DNA of 64,000 nt from Mycobacterium lacus (lineage in GTDB: Bacteria > Actinomycetota > Actinomycetes > Mycobacteriales > Mycobacteriaceae), in contig NZ_AP022581.1 in NCBI RefSeq assembly GCF_010731535.1, positions 4,039,952 to 4,103,951 of the forward strand, given 5' to 3'. Under the pieces are notes generated by a model. That model was not told where the DNA came from. It saw nothing but the letters and a program-made list of their open reading frames with translations, and did no database searches. Both the position numbers and the translations under genes were made by a program. Shown piece after piece: positions 33,861 through 41,818 of the stretch (position 1 is the stretch's first letter; each line of letters begins with the position of its first letter).

Positions 33861-35564
33861 ATGAGCGCGTCGCTCGGGTTGTCGATCGGGGTGGCCAACC
33901 TGGTCGCGGCCCGGGTGGGTGGTGCGCCGGTATCCCGCGGCTCGGTGTTGACGGTATTCGACCACCGGGCGTCCGAGGTCGGTGTGCCAGAAGAGAATCC
34001 GAACGTGACCGAAGCTGGCCTGGTGCTGCGGGGATTTGTCGAGCGGGTCGGGGACCGGACTCCGCTGGTGGCCGCCGACGGCACCAAGTACCTCGGCGTG
34101 GCGCTGACGGTCGAAGCGCTCGAGGCGATGGCGCGCACGGTTGGCGACGGCGGTCCGGTCACCGTTGCCGTGCCTGCGTATTGGTCCGAGGGCCAGTACG
34201 CCGCGATGCGTGAGGAGTTTTTCGCCCAACCCGGCCTGGCGCCCGGCGGTGTGCCCCCGGCGTTGATCTCCGACGCGACCGCCGCGCTCGCGGCGCTTTG
34301 CGCCAAACCGGGATTCCCGACGGACGGCGTCGTCGCCCTGTGCGACTTCGGCGCCAGCGGCACCAGTGTCACGCTGAGCGACGCCGGCGCGGGCTTCGAC
34401 CAGATCGGCGCCACCCTCCGCGATCCCGAATTCTCCGGCGACACGATCGATCAGCTCATGGTGAGTCATCTGCGGGCAGACCCACCGGATGGGTCGCTGA
34501 CGCGCCTGCTCGGTGAATGCCGGCACGCCAAGGAACAGCTGTCGGCGGCCACCGTGGCCGTCATTGCGGGCCGGCCGGGTTCCGGCGAGGATGTCCGGCT
34601 GTCCCGCACGGAATTCGAGCAACTTATCGCGGGCCCGCTCGACCTCTTCGTCAGCAACGTCGAAGAGATGCTGCAGCGCAACGGGATTCCGCGGACCACC
34701 CTGCGCGCTCTGGCGACGGTCGGCGGTGGGGCCAGCATCCCGCTGATCACCACGCGCCTGTCGGAGCGCCTGGGGGTGCCGATCTTCACCACCGGCCAAC
34801 CCACGTTCAGCGCCGCGATCGGCGCGGCGGTGCTCGGCCAGCGGCAGTCATCCGGGGGCACACCGACCGTCATGGGGGCCGTGGTCGACACGCCGACCGA
34901 CATGGTTGGCGTCCCACCGACCGAGGTGGCGCCAGCCGCGTGGGCCGCGCGGGCCGCAAGTGACGACAAATCGTCGACGTACCGTGCCCTGGCGTGGTCA
35001 CAAGACGTCGCGGGAGACGAGCCGGTGCCCTACGCCGGATCCGGCGCGACTGGCAAATATGCCTGGGAAACAACGGGATTCGACTATGCGGCCGAGGCCC
35101 GCCCGGTCACCGAAGCCGGGACACTGCCGTGGTACAAACGCGCCGCCCTGGTGTTGGGCGTGGCCGGCGCCGGAGCGGCCGTCTTGGTTACCGTGCTGCT
35201 GGCACTGAACCTGGGCAAGAGCAAAACCACCCCGGTCAACACCACCCCACCGAACCAACCACCGGCCCCGCCGTCGTCCGTCACCACGACCGTGATCCGG
35301 CCAAACAACAGCCCCGCCCTGACGGTGCTCCCCCCGCCGCCCGTCACCACCACCACGCGGCCGCCCGCGCCCACGACAACCAGCCAACCCACGACCACGG
35401 CCGTCACCACATCCACCACGACTCCCCCGCCGACCACCACGACCGCTCAGCCGACCACGACCAAACCGACGACGTCCCAGGCGACGACCACCGCGCCGCC
35501 GACCACGCAACAAACGACGACCGCCGCGCCCGTCACACCAACCACCATGGCGCCGGTGGGCTAG
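33861..35564 (+). CDS. Membrane-anchored Hsp70-like protein with Pro/Thr-rich tail (Rv0312-like)
   Basis: A 567-residue protein. Residues about 1-330 keep the Hsp70/actin ATPase fold: GLSIGVANLVAARVGG (phosphate 1), VALCDFGASGTSVTLSD (phosphate 2), RALATVGGGASIPLIT (adenosine). There is no DnaK-type substrate-binding domain. One transmembrane segment (about 427-452, AALVLGVAGAGAAVLVTVLL) leads to a Thr/Pro-rich tail of about 110 residues that would lie outside. M. tuberculosis Rv0312 has this plan, but its locus is elsewhere. Here the gene ends in the CTAG that also supplies the iniC stop on the other strand. It is the last of four same-strand genes from lpqJ. An envelope-stress or division role is inferred, not shown. 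Confidence 0.8.
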   Translation: MSASLGLSIGVANLVAARVGGAPVSRGSVLTVFDHRASEVGVPEENPNVTEAGLVLRGFVERVGDRTPLVAADGTKYLGVALTVEALEAMARTVGDGGPVTVAVPAYWSEGQYAAMREEFFAQPGLAPGGVPPALISDATAALAALCAKPGFPTDGVVALCDFGASGTSVTLSDAGAGFDQIGATLRDPEFSGDTIDQLMVSHLRADPPDGSLTRLLGECRHAKEQLSAATVAVIAGRPGSGEDVRLSRTEFEQLIAGPLDLFVSNVEEMLQRNGIPRTTLRALATVGGGASIPLITTRLSERLGVPIFTTGQPTFSAAIGAAVLGQRQSSGGTPTVMGAVVDTPTDMVGVPPTEVAPAAWAARAASDDKSSTYRALAWSQDVAGDEPVPYAGSGATGKYAWETTGFDYAAEARPVTEAGTLPWYKRAALVLGVAGAGAAVLVTVLLALNLGKSKTTPVNTTPPNQPPAPPSSVTTTVIRPNNSPALTVLPPPPVTTTTRPPAPTTTSQPTTTAVTTSTTTPPPTTTTAQPTTTKPTTSQATTTAPPTTQQTTTAAPVTPTTMAPVG

Positions 35565-37045
35565 CGGTGCGCGGCGAACTCCGCCACCATCGCCTCCGCG
35601 CTGCGCACCGCCGCGCGGCAGGCCCTGGTGGTGAAAGGATCGTTGAGCGGGTGTTCGGCCCGGCGGCGCCAGCGCTGGGCAGCGGCGAACGCGGCACGCG
35701 GCCCCTCGTTGGGATGCGCATCGGGGTCCAGCCCAAGCCTGCTCGCCGGGCTGGTGCCCGACCCACCGATGATGCGGCGCAGCGATGCGATTTCCTCCTC
35801 ATTCAATGTCGTTGTCCGTGAATGTAATTGGCTGAGCAGGCGAAGCTCCTCGAAGGCGTGGGTGTCGGCCAACAGCGGGTCAATATCGGCCATGATGTAT
35901 GGCGTTGCCATGATCGGGAACACCTCGACGAACCTGCGCAACGACACCAGCGCGGTGTGTGCCTTGAGCATGTCGGAGCGTTGCGCGAGCTGCTGGTCGA
36001 TGACGTCGCGCAGCGCCAGCAGCCCGCTACGCTCCAGCAGCTCGGCGGCCAGCCCCGCCGAATCGGCGACGCCCGCCGCCAGCACGGCGATCGAGATCCG
36101 GATGCCGAACATGCCGAACCGCTCCAGCAATTGCGCGCGGGTGCCGGCGTCCACGGGCAATGGGCTGTCCGGCCGCACGAACCGGTCCACACTCAGCAGG
36201 GCCTTGTTGAGTTCGGTGCTGTCGGCGCCGGCGAGTTTCTGCAGTGCGATGAACTCAGTTTGGCGCAGCGTGCGCGCGGTCAACGCGAGCAGTCCGGACA
36301 CCGGCACCACCGCCTGGCAGCTGCCGGTCTGATTCATTTCGCTGGTGAACCGCATGGCCACGTCCTTCGCCGACAGCATGGCGTCGATCCGGCCGGCGCC
36401 GATCTCGTCCGCCCGGGAGGCCACCCCGATGATGCCCAGCGCTCCCGCCGACCCGCCGACGAGCGCACCGATCTGCTTGAGCAGTGCGACGTCGGCGGCG
36501 CCCAGGGTGCGCAGCAGGAACACCACCGCATCCACCCGCGGCACCCCGTCGGCGGGGACCAACAGCTGCAGCGTGCGCTCGGAGGCGTCGCGCGTCAGCG
36601 ACGACGTCCCCGGGGTGTCAACGATGGTGGTGTCGGTCAATTCCTCGGCGGGCCACTCGACGTCGAGGTCCACGACGTCGGCGGGGTTGAGCCCGCGCAT
36701 ATCGAAGGTCAGCCCGCCGCTATGGGTGATCGGCACGTTGCAACGCCGGCCGCCGCGATGGTTGGCGGTGACCTTCGGCGTGGGGCCATGGCGGTACCAG
36801 GTCACGATCCGGGTCGCCTCGGTGGCATCGGTCGGCGCGATGTCGGCGCCGACCAATGCGTTGACCAGAGTGGACTTTCCGGCCTTGAGCGGGCCGGCCA
36901 ACGCGATGCGGATCGGTTCGGCCAGGCGCGCGCCGATGCGGTCCAGTTCGTAGAAAACGTCTTGGCGTTGGCGGTAAGCCGGCTCGCCCCGGTAGGCCTC
37001 GATGGTCCCGCCCAGAATCGCGCGGACCCGCTCGCTGGTGCTCAC
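35561..37045 (-). CDS. iniC: IniC dynamin-like GTPase
   Basis: A 494-residue dynamin-like protein starting with GTG. The P-loop is GPLKAGKS at residues 51-58, the G3 region DTTIVDTPGTSS near 140, and SRADEIGAGRID near 212 stands at the G4 position. Helical stalk sequence follows to the end. IniC is the third gene of the isoniazid/ethambutol-inducible iniBAC operon; IniA and IniC remodel or protect the cytoplasmic membrane. The start overlaps the iniA stop by four bases. The length equals M. tuberculosis IniC (493). The stop codon shares a CTAG with the convergent Hsp70-like gene. Confidence 0.95.
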   Translation of the reverse strand: MSTSERVRAILGGTIEAYRGEPAYRQRQDVFYELDRIGARLAEPIRIALAGPLKAGKSTLVNALVGADIAPTDATEATRIVTWYRHGPTPKVTANHRGGRRCNVPITHSGGLTFDMRGLNPADVVDLDVEWPAEELTDTTIVDTPGTSSLTRDASERTLQLLVPADGVPRVDAVVFLLRTLGAADVALLKQIGALVGGSAGALGIIGVASRADEIGAGRIDAMLSAKDVAMRFTSEMNQTGSCQAVVPVSGLLALTARTLRQTEFIALQKLAGADSTELNKALLSVDRFVRPDSPLPVDAGTRAQLLERFGMFGIRISIAVLAAGVADSAGLAAELLERSGLLALRDVIDQQLAQRSDMLKAHTALVSLRRFVEVFPIMATPYIMADIDPLLADTHAFEELRLLSQLHSRTTTLNEEEIASLRRIIGGSGTSPASRLGLDPDAHPNEGPRAAFAAAQRWRRRAEHPLNDPFTTRACRAAVRSAEAMVAEFAAHR

Positions 37046-38883
37046 GTTCCTCCCATGGCCACCCGGGACGTCAGCTTGTTCACGTTGTCGCTCACCTGGT
37101 TCAGGATGTCCAACTGCCGCTGAAGTTCACGGACCCTATTGTCACGCTCGACGTCGTGCAGGTGCGCCGCCGCGATGGTGGCCTGCAGTGATTCGTTGAG
37201 CGACCGGGTGAGCTCGTTGGCGATGCCGCGGTAGTGGTCGCGCAACGTGCGGTGGATGACCTTGAGCCGGTCGCGGGACTCCTTGCCGACGACAAACGAA
37301 ACGTCGTCAACGAAGCGCCGCACATTGCTCTTCGCCTCGGCGCGCACCCGCAACAGCCGATTCGCTTTTTCCTCCTTATATGCCATGCGGCCGAGTATCA
37401 CCCCGGCCCCCACGGACAGCGGATTGAACAAACCCAGCCCGGCCACCGAGGACAACATGCCGATCATCACCACGCCGCCGTAGGAACCCCGCAAGCCGGA
37501 CACCACCTTCTGGCCCTTGCCCTGCGGCCTGGACTCGAGCTGGGCCAGCGCCTTGAGCCGGCCGAAATCCTCGCCCATCGCACGCGCGCTCAGCTCGGGA
37601 GACATCACCGAGTCCAGCCCCAGGTCGGCGAAGGAGCGCGCCACGTCGTCAGCCAATTCTTCGGCCCGTTGGTAAGCCCACACGAAGTTGTCCCCGACGG
37701 CGGTGGCGACTGCGTTTTCCACGTCGGTGCCGATCTGCGCCCAATGCCTGGTCGGGTCGCACGAATCTATCTGGCGCTCAACGTCTTCGGTGACAGCGCG
37801 GAAGCGCGCGCGCAGGTCGTGGTCCACGTCGTTGCTCAGGTCGGTGAATCCGTCGCCCAGCACCTGCTGCCATAGCGCGGTCTGTTGCAGCGCATCCTGG
37901 GCCTCCCGCTTGCGTCGCTCCAGCTCGTCGGCGAGCCGGCCGCGAAGATCCGGATCGTTGACCACCGATAGCTCCGCGCCCACGGAAATAGCCAAATGCT
38001 CTGCTGCCGAACGTATTTCGCCGAGTACCTCATCACGCACCCGGTCGGTCTGGCGAGAGAGGACTTTCTCGCTGAGAAACTTGACGATCGCCGGAAAGTT
38101 GGACTCGTCGTTGAGCTCCGTGTCGTTGAGCGCGACGGCATGGCTGCGCAACAGGGACGACACTGCGATGATCGGCATCGGCACCCGGGCGCGGTGCAGG
38201 TGCGCGGCGTTGGCGTTGACGACGTCACGCCAGTGCGGATAGAGGTCGATCTTGGTGGCCACCATCACGCCGACGGGACAGATCTGGTAGGCCTGCTGCA
38301 CGAAACGCATCTCGGGTTCGGTCAGTTCTTGGCTGGTGTCGGTGACCATCAGGATGGCGTCGGCATCGGGCAACAGCCCAAGCGTCGCCGACAAGTGGGG
38401 CTGCCCGTGGCCACCCACACCGGGGGTGTCGATGAACGCCAAGCCGCCCTGCAGCAGCGGGCTGGGCGCGCCCACCTCGACCCGCAACACCTCGCGGCCG
38501 TCCGCGCGCGGGGCCCGCCGCAGGTCGGTGTTGATGTCATCGACCGGGATGTCGACCGTCTCGGTTTCGCCGTCGGGACCGGCGGCAACGACGAGGCGAG
38601 CCGACGGCTGCGCGCTGTAGCTCACCACGGTGACCACCACGGTGGCTTCGTCGTCACCGACGCGCGCCACCGGCATGTTCAGCAGGGAGTTGAGCAGTTG
38701 GCTCTTGCCCTGTTTGAGCTGTCCGGCGATCACCACCCGGATCTGCGGATCCGTGATTCGCTCGCGGGCCCGGGTCAGCCGCCGCGCCAGGTCGGAACGG
38801 TCGTTGAGTTCGGCGATCGCGATGGTGTGATCGATCAATTCGACGATCACGCCGACCCGACGCGGGTCATCGGGTTGGTTCAC
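37042..38883 (-). CDS. iniA: IniA dynamin-like GTPase
   Basis: A 613-residue bacterial dynamin-like protein. The GTPase domain has P-loop GQLKQGKS at residues 54-61, FIDTPGVGGHGQP near 153 and VATKIDLYPHW near 210. A helical stalk follows, with a hydrophobic tip (about 465-500, VVMIGMLSSVAGLGLFNPLS) that in IniA inserts into membrane and can drive fission. It lies 103 bp downstream of iniB with a long perfect hairpin in the gap, and is coupled to iniC. Mycobacterial IniA is linked to tolerance of isoniazid and ethambutol. Confidence 0.95.
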   Translation of the reverse strand: MNQPDDPRRVGVIVELIDHTIAIAELNDRSDLARRLTRARERITDPQIRVVIAGQLKQGKSQLLNSLLNMPVARVGDDEATVVVTVVSYSAQPSARLVVAAGPDGETETVDIPVDDINTDLRRAPRADGREVLRVEVGAPSPLLQGGLAFIDTPGVGGHGQPHLSATLGLLPDADAILMVTDTSQELTEPEMRFVQQAYQICPVGVMVATKIDLYPHWRDVVNANAAHLHRARVPMPIIAVSSLLRSHAVALNDTELNDESNFPAIVKFLSEKVLSRQTDRVRDEVLGEIRSAAEHLAISVGAELSVVNDPDLRGRLADELERRKREAQDALQQTALWQQVLGDGFTDLSNDVDHDLRARFRAVTEDVERQIDSCDPTRHWAQIGTDVENAVATAVGDNFVWAYQRAEELADDVARSFADLGLDSVMSPELSARAMGEDFGRLKALAQLESRPQGKGQKVVSGLRGSYGGVVMIGMLSSVAGLGLFNPLSVGAGVILGRMAYKEEKANRLLRVRAEAKSNVRRFVDDVSFVVGKESRDRLKVIHRTLRDHYRGIANELTRSLNESLQATIAAAHLHDVERDNRVRELQRQLDILNQVSDNVNKLTSRVAMGGT

Positions 38884-38934
38884 CGTGCAGCCCTACTTTC
38901 TCGCTCGCTTGCACTTCAGATCACGGTATGCGCA

Positions 38935-38970
38935 CGAACCGGCGGGGACCACGAAGTCCCCGCCGGTTCG
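38935..38970 (-). terminator. Perfect 15-bp hairpin between iniB and iniA
   Basis: CGAACCGGCGGGGAC (38935-38949), a six-base loop CACGAA, then GTCCCCGCCGGTTCG (38956-38970). It begins 17 bp after the iniB stop in the direction of transcription and has no U-tract. In mycobacteria such U-less hairpins can end or pause transcription, or protect the upstream mRNA end. It could make iniB more abundant than iniA-iniC. Confidence 0.6.
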
Positions 38971-38986
38971 TCGGGCCGGTCCGGGG

Positions 38987-40864
38987 TCAGAACCCGTGGT
39001 GGTCGACCGGGCCGTGCGACGCGGGTGGCTCGGTGTGCGGCGACGTATGCGCCACCGGCGGCTGGTGATCGCCACCGAACACCGAGGGGCTCGGCGCGTG
39101 GGCCGGCCACTCGCTCGGCGCGTGCTCGGCCGGCGTGGGGGCCGGAAGGGCCGGCGTGGGGGCCGGATGGGCCGGCGCCGGAGCGTGCGGCTCCGGTGCA
39201 TTGATCACCGGTGGGTGCGCGCCGCCGCCGTGGCCATCGGCGCTGCCGGGGCTGCCGATGACGGGGCCGCCACCCGACGGGGGCGTTGTGTGACCGCCAA
39301 CCGTGCCGTCAGCACCGCCCCGAATGACAGGGCCCTGGCCAGCGGGAACGGTCGGGCCATGCTGGGCGGGCGGGAAACCGCCGTTGACGGTGCCGCCACC
39401 TCCGAGCGTGACGCCTTCCTGGCCGAGGATGTCGCCGTGCGCCCCGGCGCCGGCTCCCCCGGCCGCCGCACCGCCGCCGGGTCCGGTCCCCATGATGCCG
39501 TCGCCCACTCCGCCGGCCATTGCGCCCTCGGCGCCAACGTGGGCCGCGGTTCCAGCCCCACCCGCGATCGCCGGTTGCGGGGTCGCGTGGCCACCAAGCG
39601 CGGCGCTGTCGCCGCTCAGCAGGTTGCCGCGGCCGCCACCACCGATGCCTAGCCCTGCGCCGCCGGCCGCCCCGGCGCCGGCGGTACCACCCACACCGAC
39701 ACCCCCTAGTGGGCCGGAAACGTGAGGAGTAGCGGCGCCGTTCAACGCGGCGCCTTCGCTAGCAATCAATCCGGCTTGGCTGCTTGCGGTTGCTCCCAAC
39801 GCCACGTTTGCGCCAACACCGCCCACGCCACCGAGAGCAGTCTGGCCACCCAGAGCCGCCTGGCCGCCGAGTGCGGCCTGGCCACCGAGCGTGGCTTGAC
39901 CGCCGAGCGCGGCCGAACCACCGGCGCCGATGCCAACCTGGCCACCAACGCCTGCCTGACCACCGGCGCCGATCTGGACACCGCCACCTACGCGGCCTCC
40001 CATGTCGGTCCGCCCAACGGCTTCACCGGCGAAACCGACCCCGGCGTGACCGCCGACGCCACCACCGATCGCGCCTCCGGCCTGGGCGCCGACGCCAACC
40101 GCTAGACCACCGCCGACCTGACCTCCGACACCGACACCGACGTGGCCTCCGAGGCCCGCGCCGCCGCCGATGCCAGCCTGACCACCGAAACCGGCCCCGC
40201 CGCCAACGCCGCCGCCCAGACCGAGGCCCAGGCCCGCACCAACCTGACCACCAACGGCGGCCTGGCCACCAAGACCAAAGCCCAGGCCGGCGCCCACGCC
40301 CGTCTGACCACCCAGACCAACACCCAAGCCAGCGCCCACCTGGACAGCAATCCCGGCCTCAACCGCGAAGCCTGCCTGAGCGCCCAATCCCAGACCGACC
40401 TGGCTCCCAAAGCCACCGGTTGGTTCGGCGAAAGCGAGGCCGGGCATGAACCCACCGGCACCGCCCTGCCAACCCAGGCCGCCACCCGCTTGACCGAGGA
40501 TCCCAGCACCGAGGTCTGCGGCGACATTGGCCAGTCCGGATCCCGCGTCACTCGCCACGACGGCGCCGGCGTCCTGCGCAACAAGCGCCGACGCATAACC
40601 GGCGTCGGACACGAAGCCCGAGTCGGGCGTCGGCGCGAAGCCGAACTGGTCGGCCACCGCCAGCTGGACCGCGCCGATCGGGTCGCCGTCATCGAGGACA
40701 AGCCCCGGCACCGCACTAGCCGCCGCGGCAAACTCTTCCGGCGACACGTTGATCAGCCCGGCATTGGTCATGGCCTGCCCAGGAGCCGACACGAAGGACT
40801 GCGCGGCTTCCTCGTTGCGAAACAGGCTCAGGATGTAGTCGACAAGCGAGGTCAGCGTGGTCAT
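38987..40864 (-). CDS. iniB: IniB Gly/Ala-rich envelope-stress protein
   Basis: A 625-residue protein. ATG at 40864 is chosen for the conserved MTTLTSLVDYILSLFRNEEA and the AAGGGA upstream. The frame is open 26 codons further but that part is unlike the family. Residues 1-70 are the IniB N-terminal domain. Residues about 100-520 are Gly/Ala repeats (GGQAALGGQ, GAGLGVGLGG types), and a Pro/His-rich tail ends PVDHHGF. M. tuberculosis IniB is shorter (479), the extra length being in the Gly-rich part. It is the first gene of iniBAC, induced by inhibitors of cell-wall synthesis. Function is unknown; no enzyme motif is visible. Confidence 0.93.
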   Translation of the reverse strand: MTTLTSLVDYILSLFRNEEAAQSFVSAPGQAMTNAGLINVSPEEFAAAASAVPGLVLDDGDPIGAVQLAVADQFGFAPTPDSGFVSDAGYASALVAQDAGAVVASDAGSGLANVAADLGAGILGQAGGGLGWQGGAGGFMPGLAFAEPTGGFGSQVGLGLGAQAGFAVEAGIAVQVGAGLGVGLGGQTGVGAGLGFGLGGQAAVGGQVGAGLGLGLGGGVGGGAGFGGQAGIGGGAGLGGHVGVGVGGQVGGGLAVGVGAQAGGAIGGGVGGHAGVGFAGEAVGRTDMGGRVGGGVQIGAGGQAGVGGQVGIGAGGSAALGGQATLGGQAALGGQAALGGQTALGGVGGVGANVALGATASSQAGLIASEGAALNGAATPHVSGPLGGVGVGGTAGAGAAGGAGLGIGGGGRGNLLSGDSAALGGHATPQPAIAGGAGTAAHVGAEGAMAGGVGDGIMGTGPGGGAAAGGAGAGAHGDILGQEGVTLGGGGTVNGGFPPAQHGPTVPAGQGPVIRGGADGTVGGHTTPPSGGGPVIGSPGSADGHGGGAHPPVINAPEPHAPAPAHPAPTPALPAPTPAEHAPSEWPAHAPSPSVFGGDHQPPVAHTSPHTEPPASHGPVDHHGF

Positions 40865-41011
40865 GGTCCATCCCTTCAATCGAATCTGTGCAGCTGTCCG
40901 CCGATGTGACCGGCGGTTTGCCATAAACGCTAGGGATTGCACCCCTCCCCGGAATCGGGGTCCGATCCCCCGGTGGGTCGAGTACCCATCGGGATCGGCC
41001 GCGGCGCCCCT

Positions 41012-41041
41012 TTAGGGGATTAGGGGATATCTAGGATCCCC
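41012..41041. promoter_or_regulatory. Candidate iniB operator: tandem TTAGGGGA and GGGGAT inverted repeat
   Basis: TTAGGGGA occurs twice in direct tandem (41012-41027). The second unit overlaps an inverted repeat GGGGAT-N7-ATCCCC (41023-41041). The site is about 150 bp upstream of iniB. The same TTAGGGG core is repeated at 41772-41794 between the miniature iniB gene and iniR. It is proposed as a binding site for the divergent LuxR-type regulator or Lsr2-associated control; this is inference. Confidence 0.5.
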
Positions 41042-41103
41042 CATGCCCATCGTGAAGCCACCCCCAATAGCCGCATTTGCGCACGTCAGAAACCTAACGC
41101 GCG

Positions 41104-41646
41104 CTACCCGTGGATGCCGAAACCGTGATGATCGGCCTCGACGGTGTGGGGGTGGATGACCGGGTGGTCCCCGATACCCGGATCCTCTGGCGGGAATACG
41201 CCGTGGTCGACGGTGGTTTCCGGCACCTCAGCCGCGGTGTGCAGGACCGGCGGTTCATTTCCGACGGCCGGAAACAGATGCGGATCCGTGGGCACGTCAC
41301 CGCGGTCGGGTGTGGCCGGCTGGTTGATCACGCCGCTTGACGCTCGATGCTGTTCGACAACTCCCGCAGGGATATGTGGCGAGAATGCGTCGAGGGCGGC
41401 CGTGGCCGCTCCGCTTGCCCACACGTTGCCATGATCGGCGGGAGGTGTTCCCGCGGCGGTGGTATCCGCGTTCGCCATCGACAGCGAATCCGACACCATC
41501 GGGATCAGGTTGTTCACGTCGGCGCTGGTCACATCCGTAAGATGGGCATCGGCGATCGCCTGCGCGGGGTTGGCGGCGTAGCGTGCGGCGGCGTCGGGGT
41601 CGCGCACGAGTGAGATCACAAAATCGAGCAACGAGTTTGCCATCAC
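41104..41646 (-). CDS. Miniature IniB paralogue (Rv0340-like)
   Basis: A 180-residue protein. Residues 1-65 (SLLDFVISLVRDPDAAARYA, NPAQAIADAHL) match the N-terminal domain of IniB (SLVDYILSLFRNEEAAQSFV, APGQAMTNAGL). The tail is Pro/His-rich and ends EADHHGFGIHG, like IniB's DHHGF. The Gly-rich middle is missing. The length equals M. tuberculosis Rv0340 (179), which also precedes iniB. It is divergent from iniR. A second ATG (codon 2) is equally possible as start. Function is unknown; the shared ends suggest the same partner or location as IniB. Confidence 0.85.
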   Translation of the reverse strand: MMANSLLDFVISLVRDPDAAARYAANPAQAIADAHLTDVTSADVNNLIPMVSDSLSMANADTTAAGTPPADHGNVWASGAATAALDAFSPHIPAGVVEQHRASSGVINQPATPDRGDVPTDPHLFPAVGNEPPVLHTAAEVPETTVDHGVFPPEDPGIGDHPVIHPHTVEADHHGFGIHG

Positions 41647-41771
41647 GCTCCTCCTCCCCCTCAGTGTCCGATGCCGTGGCGACCACGGGGAAATCCCAGC
41701 CGATTATCAAAATGTTATCGGTTGAGGCAACGGCGTTGATCGGTGCGAAACCCACCTACCCTGCGGCACTA

Positions 41772-41794
41772 TTAGGGGGCACGACGTTAGGGGA
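41772..41794. promoter_or_regulatory. Candidate operator between Rv0340-like gene and iniR
   Basis: TTAGGGGG (41772-41779) and TTAGGGGA (41787-41794) lie 15 bp apart, about 125-150 bp upstream of the miniature iniB gene and just before iniR. Two GGGGAT units follow immediately (41800-41813). The core matches the tandem repeat upstream of iniB. Confidence 0.5.
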
Positions 41795-41818
41795 ATTGTG
41801 GGGATATGGGGATCCAGG

